From contig DHPL01000035.1 in the NCBI GenBank assembly GCA_002407905.1, positions 40,147 to 47,497 on the forward strand: DNA of 7,351 nt. Direction: 5' to 3'. The first letter of the stretch is position 1; each line of letters opens with the position of its first letter. The notes beneath the pieces were generated by a model, which saw nothing but the letters and a program-made list of their open reading frames with translations, was not told where the DNA came from and made no database searches. This DNA comes from Anaerolineaceae bacterium UBA5365. Its GTDB lineage: Bacteria; Chloroflexota; Anaerolineae; Anaerolineales; Anaerolineaceae. Positions 1 to 7,351 of this stretch are shown piece after piece. The position numbers were made by a program, and so were the translations under genes.

Positions 1-2255
1 ATTGGAACGATGGCGCGGACCTGCACCCCGATGAATACGGGCTCACCAATACGATCAGCCAATTAAGCCTTCCCCAAACCTGGGATGACTATTTCAATAC
101 GCGTCTCTCCCCGATCTCACCTTACGCGCGTTACAATGACCAGGGCGCAACCATCGGCAACGGTCCGGACCAGGGAATGCGCTGGGGCCAATGGCCCATC
201 ATCCTCATTCGCAGCGCGGCGGAACTGACCAATACCAGTTCCTACTCAGCCCTCAGGCTCACCGGCCGCAGTTTCTCGGCCGCATTGGATACGCTCTGCC
301 TTCTTCTGGTTTACCTGATCGGGAGCAAACTTTACGGTGCTCAAATCGGCTTGCTTGCTGCTGCCTTATCCTCCCTGACGGTTTTGCAGATTCAAGGCGC
401 CCATTTCATGACCGTCGATTCCTTCGCCACCTTTTTTGCTACTCTGGCGATGTACATGGCGTTAAGGATTGCGGGTCAACCCTTCTTTAGCCGATCATCC
501 AAAGACGTAAAACCCAACACTTCCTTCATGGCTACGCGCATATCAGCTTCTATTTGGGGCTATACCCTTGGTTTCGGAGTCGCTTTTGGAATGGCGCTGG
601 CAAGCAAGATCAATTTGCTGCCCCTCTTTGGCCTTTTGCCCCTGGCGTTTATCCTGAGCGCCTCACGCCCTTACATTCGAAAACCAAGCCTCCAGGCTGC
701 ATCCTGGCGCGCGGTAGGACTGACGTTCCTGGCATTATGCGCTGTTCTAGTAGTTTTCAGGCTTACCCAGCCGATGAGCTTCAGGGCGCCTACCGGCAAT
801 ACCAGTGTTTTCACGCTGAACCCTAACCCGGACTGGCTGGCTAACATACGGGCCGCAGCTGCAGAGAGCGGCGGCGCTTCCACTGCCCCTCCCGCGGAGC
901 AATGGACTGACCGCCCCGCGATCCTCTTTCCGCTGATGAATATGATCCTCTGGGGCATGGGCCTGCCCCTGGGTCTCGCGGCCTGGGCTGGCCTTGCTCT
1001 GGCCCTTTGGCAGGCATTTAAGCTCCCCGGAGCCTGGAGGCAGCACCTGCTCCCTCTGGTCTGGGGCGGCGGTTTCTTTTTCTTCATGGCAACCCGTTGG
1101 GTAAAGTCCATCCGCTACTTCCTGCCCATTTACCCATTTTTCGCGATTTTTGCTGCCTTTTTGCTCTTCTGGATCTGGCGGCAACCCTTCAGCAGCCGAA
1201 CCAGAGCCAAGCTGCCGGCCTGGCTGCGAGCCCTGCCGCTTGCCCTCGTTCTGGCGGGAAGCCTGGCTTATTCTGGCGCCTTCGTCCACGCGGTTTACCG
1301 GCAGGAAAACACCCGCGTGACTGCCTCCCGATGGATCTACGCCAACTTGCCGGCGCCCATTCAGCTGGATGCCCGCGGCGCGGAAGGCGGCTTCAAGATC
1401 CGTTTCGCCCTGGGGAATGGCACCGCACTCAACGGAAGTATGGAATTGCCCTTTATCAGCCAGGAAGCCGGTGTGGCGGAAGGCTTGCGTTTTGCCCACC
1501 TCCTGGGTCCGGAACAGGCAGGCTTGACAGTTGAACTCCTTGCAGGCGGAAGCGTGATCGGCAGCGCGGCCGTGGAGCTCCCCGGCGCCAATAACCCAAA
1601 GGGAGACGAACTATTCATCCAGCTTCCTCCCGTCGTACTGACGCCCGGCCAGGCCTACACGCTCCGGCTCACCAGCAGCGCCGGCCTGACCATCAACCGC
1701 AATACCATCCTGGTTGAGGATTGGGATGAGGGCCTGCCCTTCCGCATGGACGGCCACGACCCTTACGGCATGTATTACAACGGCTTGATCCTGCCCAACC
1801 GCTGGGGCGACCGCCCTGAAAAGTTGGCAGTTTATCTGGACTATCTTGAGCAGGCGGATCTTGTGGCGGTTTCCAGCCAACGCGCAATCTGGTCCATCAG
1901 CCGGCTGCCGAAGATGTACCCCCTGACCATCCGTTATTATCGGGCGCTCTTCGATGGCCGCCTCGGCTTTGACCTCGCCTTGCACCAGCAAAGGCCGTTT
2001 AAATTCGGCCCCTTACAGGTTTCAGACCTGGCTGGAACGGCAGCCTGGGGCAGTGCTCCCCAATTGCCGCTCTTCAATTTCAACCCGCTCGCGGCTGAGG
2101 AAGCCTTTAGCGTTTACGACCACGCGCCGGTATGGCTCTTCAAGAAAGGCGCGGGTTTCGAGAGCGGCAGCGCTGCGGCCATTCTGGGCAGCGTGGACCT
2201 GAGTAAAATCGAGATCCAGATCCCGAGCGAAACCACGCTTGAACCTTTTCGATAG
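1..2255 (+). CDS. GT39-like (GT-C fold) membrane glycosyltransferase, 5'-partial
   Basis: This is a polytopic membrane protein of the dolichyl-phosphate-mannose mannosyltransferase / ArnT-like group, expected to move a sugar from a lipid-phosphate carrier to an acceptor on the outer face of the membrane. The reading frame is open from base 3, so the ATG at 177 is internal. The 58 residues before it include HPDE at visible residues 8-11, the usual acidic first-loop motif of GT-C enzymes. About 750 residues are visible; the true start and first membrane helix lie off the left edge. About ten hydrophobic segments follow up to near base 1290, including the SKINLLPL helix start (about 603) and IRYFLPIYP (about 1110). 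A long extracytoplasmic C-terminal part then carries EDWDEGLP (about 1716) and ends near YDHAPVWLFKK (about 2115). A beta-rich stretch of about 115 residues (bases about 1353-1700) looks inserted. The family is well supported; donor and acceptor cannot be read from sequence. Confidence 0.9.
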   Translation, partial: WNDGADLHPDEYGLTNTISQLSLPQTWDDYFNTRLSPISPYARYNDQGATIGNGPDQGMRWGQWPIILIRSAAELTNTSSYSALRLTGRSFSAALDTLCLLLVYLIGSKLYGAQIGLLAAALSSLTVLQIQGAHFMTVDSFATFFATLAMYMALRIAGQPFFSRSSKDVKPNTSFMATRISASIWGYTLGFGVAFGMALASKINLLPLFGLLPLAFILSASRPYIRKPSLQAASWRAVGLTFLALCAVLVVFRLTQPMSFRAPTGNTSVFTLNPNPDWLANIRAAAAESGGASTAPPAEQWTDRPAILFPLMNMILWGMGLPLGLAAWAGLALALWQAFKLPGAWRQHLLPLVWGGGFFFFMATRWVKSIRYFLPIYPFFAIFAAFLLFWIWRQPFSSRTRAKLPAWLRALPLALVLAGSLAYSGAFVHAVYRQENTRVTASRWIYANLPAPIQLDARGAEGGFKIRFALGNGTALNGSMELPFISQEAGVAEGLRFAHLLGPEQAGLTVELLAGGSVIGSAAVELPGANNPKGDELFIQLPPVVLTPGQAYTLRLTSSAGLTINRNTILVEDWDEGLPFRMDGHDPYGMYYNGLILPNRWGDRPEKLAVYLDYLEQADLVAVSSQRAIWSISRLPKMYPLTIRYYRALFDGRLGFDLALHQQRPFKFGPLQVSDLAGTAAWGSAPQLPLFNFNPLAAEEAFSVYDHAPVWLFKKGAGFESGSAAAILGSVDLSKIEIQIPSETTLEPFR

Positions 2256-2293
2256 CTTTTCCTATTGCCATCCCTTGTGTACCCCCTGCTTTT

Positions 2294-2366
2294 GACCACA
2301 AAACCACAAAACCCGCCTGATCTCCTCGTTGGATCCGGCTGCTCAGCTCTGCTGGACCACAAAACC
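2294..2366. repeat. Short CCACAAAACC repeats in the convergent intergenic gap
   Basis: The 10-mer CCACAAAACC occurs three times: at 2296-2305, at 2304-2313 (overlapping the first by two bases), and at 2357-2366. The first and third copies are both preceded by GA, giving a 12-base direct repeat. Between them, 2334-2339 and 2351-2356 can pair (TCCGGC/GCTGGA, one G-T pair) as a weak hairpin with no T-tract. The rest of the 2256-2463 gap shows no credible gene. The repeat may be chance drift in non-coding sequence; no function is claimed. Confidence 0.45.
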
Positions 2367-2462
2367 CTTCCCCATTCCTGGGAATAAGCCGCTCTCTGCC
2401 GCAACCCTCCCGGCGTTGGCTCTTGCCCTCTTGCCTCCAAAGTTCGGTCGCCTGAAAGCACA

Positions 2463-2491
2463 ATAAAAAAGGCAGGTTATTAGGCCTGCCT
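2463..2491 (-). terminator. Intrinsic terminator of valS
   Basis: Read on the minus strand, an AGGCAGG/CCTGCCT stem (2491-2485 with 2476-2470) closes an eight-base loop and is followed by a run of six T and then ATT (2470-2463). It begins 21 bases after the valS stop codon. On the plus strand the A-run lies before the hairpin and no T-run follows, so this would not be a standard terminator for the converging glycosyltransferase gene. Confidence 0.88.
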
Positions 2492-2512
2492 AAAGCTATC
2501 CATCAAGAAATC

Positions 2513-5203
<2,691 letters not shown>

Positions 5204-5208
5204 CATAT

Positions 5209-5215
5209 CCTCGCC
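5209..5215 (-). promoter_or_regulatory. valS ribosome binding site
   Basis: The minus strand reads GGCGAGG just before the tandem ATG codons. Its GAGG core is 5 bases from the ATG at 5203 and 2 bases from the ATG at 5206. This decides the start in favour of the second ATG and against the GTG at 5275. It lies after the leader terminator, as expected for transcription control rather than translation control. Confidence 0.75.
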
Positions 5216-5228
5216 GTTTAGATTAATT

Positions 5229-5258
5229 AAAAAGTTCCGTCCTGCTTGAGGACGGAAC
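5229..5258 (-). terminator. Regulated terminator of the valS T-box leader
   Basis: On the minus strand GTTCCGTCC (5258-5250) pairs perfectly with GGACGGAAC (5242-5234); an extra T-A pair leaves a CAAGC loop. Five T residues follow (5233-5229). The 5' arm also contains CCTC (5251-5248), which can pair instead with GAGG (5278-5275) at the start of the T-box. The terminator and antiterminator are therefore mutually exclusive. Confidence 0.92.
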
Positions 5259-5452
5259 GGATTCCGCGGTACCACCTCTGTTCGGCAATGTTTGCCGCAC
5301 TCATGAGCGCGATATCGGGCGCAGCCGTGCCGGTCTACTTGCGGATGCGTTCTTCGGCATTCATTCTGGCGACTTCGTCCTGTGAACCGCGCGGGCTTTT
5401 CAGCTTTTGCGCCCTTCTCTGTTCGCGTTCTGCAGGCTTACTGCTCCAGACA
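5229..5452 (-). promoter_or_regulatory. T-box leader riboswitch controlling valS (tRNA-Val sensing)
   Basis: This cis-acting RNA reads tRNA charging. Seen on the minus strand: the T-box AGAGGTGGTACCGCG at 5279-5265, whose TGGT would pair with an ACCA tRNA end. Stem I: CTGG (5449-5446) with CCAG (5369-5366); CCTG (5436-5433) with CAGG (5382-5379); GAACGCG (5430-5424) with CGCGGTTC (5391-5384, one bulge); GGGC (5414-5411) with GCCC (5396-5393). AGTA (5442-5439) faces GAA (5376-5374), the S-turn, next to the specifier GTC (5373-5371), a valine codon. AGAGAA (5420-5415) fits the AG bulge and GCTG (5404-5401) the distal GNUG loop. A Stem II candidate pairs TGCCG (5359-5355) with CGGCA (5332-5328), with a second AGTA at 5339-5336. 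A hairpin CGGCAA/TTGCCG (5297-5283) fits Stem III. Specifier, acceptor pairing and downstream gene all agree on valine. The 5' end is approximate and the Stem IIA/B pseudoknot was not resolved. Confidence 0.94.
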
Positions 5453-5458
5453 CGCAGG

Positions 5459-5487
5459 ATATTACCACAGCTTCCTCGAGCATTCCA
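5459..5487 (-). promoter_or_regulatory. Possible promoter for the T-box-valS transcript
   Basis: On the minus strand TGGAAT (5487-5482) and TAATAT (5464-5459) are 17 bases apart, matching sigma-70-type -35 and -10 boxes at 3 and 4 of 6 positions. Initiation would fall near 5452, just before Stem I. An alternative -35, TTGCCT (5492-5487), has only a poor -10 (TGTGGT) at the right distance. The position suits a leader promoter, but the match is weak and read-through from the upstream genes is possible. Confidence 0.3.
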
Positions 5488-5555
5488 GGCAAAGCGTGAA
5501 ACGTATGGATACGAACTCTTTTCGAAAATCGAAGGACACACTAAGTCAGGTTTTA

Positions 5556-6491
5556 TTACTGTGTTTGCGCTGGCCGGTCTGGAGGAGCTTCTTCACTTAA
5601 GCCGGGTTTAGCCGGATTCTGCAGATACCCAGCCAAACCAAAAAGTAATTCCGCGGCCACCCAGATGATCCGGTTCATTGCCGCGTAAACACTGATTTGG
5701 GCTGCAGAGCCGATGGAGGCGAATACCAATACAAGCATCGTTTCCCGAATGCCCACGCCGCCTGGGGCAAACACGGCAAGGTACCCAACAGCCCAACTGA
5801 TGGCATAGCCGCCTATAAAAAGTCCAAATTCTTGCAGCGGGAAAGCTTCAAACATCACAAAAAAACTCAGGCCGGCAAAAATCCAAAGCAGAATTCCTGC
5901 CAAGGCAACCTGCCACACAGGCCGAATGGACATTTGGGTTTGCCTGCCTATGAATCCCCGCACAAGGATCAGCCCGGCAATCCAAAGGCAAAGTGCGAGA
6001 ATAAAAAGCCCTATCGCTATCCCAGTCGAGAGGTTTATACCCAACCAAGCATTTAATAGGTCCAGTCGGTAAAAAAGCAGGGCTGCAAGTCCCACGACCA
6101 ATGCCGCTGAAAGCATCCAAATGTTCTCAAGAATAAATGCCCTGAGGGTTTGTTTACTATTCAGCCCCTTGGCCCGATAAACCGCGAAACGCCCAACGAA
6201 ATGCCAAACCCCGCCTGGTATATATTTTCCCAGAGCGGTGCTGCCATAAATTCCCAAAGTTTCCCAAAAGTTAAGCGCCAAACCTTCTGCCTCAACCGAG
6301 AACTGGACCAATAAAACAATGAAAAGCTTGGCGACCAAAAGCAAAAAGAGCGACGCGCCGATGCGCAGCGCGGATAACTGCCGGATCAGGGCCAAAACCG
6401 TTTCCTGGTTCTGAAAAAAATAAAACCCGGCACCTGCCAGCACGGCTACCAGCCAGACCCATTTGATGATGTTGAGGACTTTATTATTCAA
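5556..6491 (-). CDS. LPG-synthase-TM / flippase-like polytopic membrane protein
   Basis: This 311-residue integral membrane protein belongs to the family named for the transmembrane half of lysylphosphatidylglycerol synthase (MprF-like; also the AglD-type and UPF0104 proteins). It has about seven or eight hydrophobic helices. Two family hallmarks are visible: LGKYIPGGVWHFVGR at residues 87-101, and APGGVGIRE at 242-250 in a late loop. A short hydrophilic, Pro-rich tail ends the protein. There is no MprF catalytic domain, so aminoacyl transfer to lipid is not expected; stand-alone members are usually linked to lipid or glycolipid translocation, and the exact substrate is unknown. The start appears to be a TTG at 6491 (TTG AAT AAT AAA) with only a weak AGAG-type ribosome site upstream. 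It begins 14 bases after the stop of the upstream GT2 gene, suggesting an operon and possible translational coupling. The next feature downstream is the valS leader, about 100 bases on, with no clear terminator between. Confidence 0.88.
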   Translation of the reverse strand: MNNKVLNIIKWVWLVAVLAGAGFYFFQNQETVLALIRQLSALRIGASLFLLLVAKLFIVLLVQFSVEAEGLALNFWETLGIYGSTALGKYIPGGVWHFVGRFAVYRAKGLNSKQTLRAFILENIWMLSAALVVGLAALLFYRLDLLNAWLGINLSTGIAIGLFILALCLWIAGLILVRGFIGRQTQMSIRPVWQVALAGILLWIFAGLSFFVMFEAFPLQEFGLFIGGYAISWAVGYLAVFAPGGVGIRETMLVLVFASIGSAAQISVYAAMNRIIWVAAELLFGLAGYLQNPAKPGLSEEAPPDRPAQTQ

Positions 6492-6505
6492 AGCGGCTCT
6501 GCTAA

Positions 6506-7351
6506 TTATTCGCCGAAATACTTGCGGGACTTTTCGTAGTACAGGATTTTCTCCTGATTAAGGCGCACACGCACAAACATATCGGCTAACAAACCCACGA
6601 TCCAAAGGATAATCGCTAATGAAACAAGGTAGATAGCTGCCAGACCAACCGCTTTATACGGCGTGAAAGCGCCATTCAGCAGGTAATGGACCATCACAAA
6701 AAGCCCCAACATGATCCCCAAGGCACCCGGAAACACCCCAAGAACACCGAAAAACCTCAGGGGACTGTAATCCCGGTAGGCCCTAAAAATGATCTTTACG
6801 GTTTGCCAGGTATACTTAAGGATGCTTCCAGCCATCTTGGATTGACGTTCGGGGTAATAACGCACGTCCACCGGAACGGTCTCGATCGCCAGGCCTTTGT
6901 TTGCAAGGTCCAGGAACGATTCCTGAGTATAGGTAAAGCTGCCGGTAAGGTTTAGGCGCAGCATCGCTTCCCGCGAGTAAGCCCTGAAGCCGCAGCTCAC
7001 ATCTACAAATCGGCGCCGGGCAAGCATGCTCACCAAGGCTGACATTCGCTGGTTGCCCCAAAACTTGATCCTGGACATGTATTCCGGATGGGCCAGACTG
7101 CCATCTATCTTGCTAAAGCGGTCGCCGCTCACAAAATCAGCCCGCCCGCTTAGGATCGGGTCCAGCAAAGCCTGGATGTCATTGGGGTTGAACTGACCGT
7201 CAGCATCGATATTCACGAGGACATCGGCGCCAAGCTCCAACGCTTTGGTTAAGCCGGTGCTGAATGCCTTTCCCAGACCATGGTTGTAGGGATGCCTGAC
7301 TACCATCGCACCTGCTTCTGCAGCTACTGCGGCCGTATCATCTTTTGAGCC
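6506..7351 (-). CDS. GT2 family glycosyltransferase with two C-terminal membrane helices, 5'-partial
   Basis: This is a GT-A fold, family 2 transferase of the polyprenyl/dolichyl-phosphate sugar synthase type, expected to make a lipid-phosphate-linked or membrane-linked sugar at the cytoplasmic face. The frame is open to the right edge, so the ATG at 7306 is internal. The 15 codons before it read GSKDDTAAVAAEAGA, matching the family's DGSxDDT nucleotide-binding segment and the helix after it. 281 residues are visible. HPYNHGLGKA follows at about visible residues 20-29, and the metal-binding DxD lies in NIDADGQ (about 47-53). SGDRF (about 75) and the CGFRAY acceptor-site region (about 120) come next. 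Two hydrophobic helices at about 199-225 and 234-260 precede a basic tail ending KSRKYFGE. The flippase-like gene follows after 14 bases, so a joint role in glycolipid or glycan assembly is plausible. The sugar and the carrier cannot be told from sequence. Confidence 0.92.
   Translation of the reverse strand, partial: GSKDDTAAVAAEAGAMVVRHPYNHGLGKAFSTGLTKALELGADVLVNIDADGQFNPNDIQALLDPILSGRADFVSGDRFSKIDGSLAHPEYMSRIKFWGNQRMSALVSMLARRRFVDVSCGFRAYSREAMLRLNLTGSFTYTQESFLDLANKGLAIETVPVDVRYYPERQSKMAGSILKYTWQTVKIIFRAYRDYSPLRFFGVLGVFPGALGIMLGLFVMVHYLLNGAFTPYKAVGLAAIYLVSLAIILWIVGLLADMFVRVRLNQEKILYYEKSRKYFGE

Noticed and set aside
747..1499. 250-codon minus-strand frame inside the GT39-like gene
   Set aside because: It is an antisense shadow of a well-supported membrane protein gene in GC-rich sequence; its composition is rich in Gly, Arg and Gln with no family features.
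2140..2463. 107- and 115-codon minus-strand frames over the end of the GT39-like gene and the gap
   Set aside because: They overlap a real gene antisense, have no recognisable domain, and the repeated peptide bits only mirror the CCACAAAACC DNA repeat.
5521..5533. TTCGA-TTT-TCGAA hairpin between the flippase-like gene and the valS leader
   Set aside because: It has only five weak base pairs, no T-run after it on either strand in the right place, and no other support as a terminator.
5335..5541. 68-codon minus-strand frame in the valS leader with a basic, protein-like C-terminus (ending AEERIRK)
   Set aside because: It overlaps Stem I and the specifier loop of the T-box, whose base pairing explains the sequence; the start would be a GTG with no visible ribosome site.
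5246..5611. 121-codon plus-strand frame across the T-box region
   Set aside because: It runs antisense to the T-box and to the end of the flippase-like gene, with no recognisable domain.

Overview
The window reads as ordinary chromosomal sequence from a moderately GC-rich bacterium, most likely a member of the Chloroflexota, class Anaerolineae. That guess rests on the style of the large GT39-type membrane protein (the HPDE loop, the WDEGLP segment, the YDHAPVWLFKK ending) and on a T-box-controlled valS. No marker gene fixes the lineage, so it is inference.

Layout, left to right. A plus-strand GT-C/GT39-like membrane glycosyltransferase fills bases 1-2255 and enters from the left edge; its true start lies outside the window. 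It converges on a minus-strand valyl-tRNA synthetase gene (valS, about 2513-5203) across a 257-base gap, which holds the valS intrinsic terminator and a short CCACAAAACC repeat. Upstream of valS (minus strand, about 5229-5452) is a well-formed T-box leader. It has Stem I with a GTC (valine) specifier, the AGTA/GAA S-turn, AG-bulge and GCTG distal motifs, a Stem II candidate, a Stem III hairpin, the AGAGGTGGTACCGCG T-box and a competing intrinsic terminator. Further upstream on the same strand lie a polytopic membrane protein of the lysylphosphatidylglycerol synthase TM/flippase-like family (5556-6491) and a GT2 glycosyltransferase with two C-terminal membrane helices (6506 to past the right edge). 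These two are only 14 bases apart and probably form an operon.

How the parts work together. Uncharged tRNA-Val should read the GTC specifier with its anticodon and pair its ACCA end with the TGGT of the T-box. That would stabilise the antiterminator and let transcription proceed into valS. The GT2/flippase-like pair and the GT39 protein are both cell-envelope or lipid-linked sugar functions. They flank valS but nothing in the sequence ties them to it.

I found no mobile element, CRISPR array, tRNA, rRNA or clear novel system. The points most worth a second look are the T-box (which also corrects the valS start) and an apparent beta-rich domain of about 115 residues inserted in the C-terminal extracytoplasmic part of the GT39-like protein.
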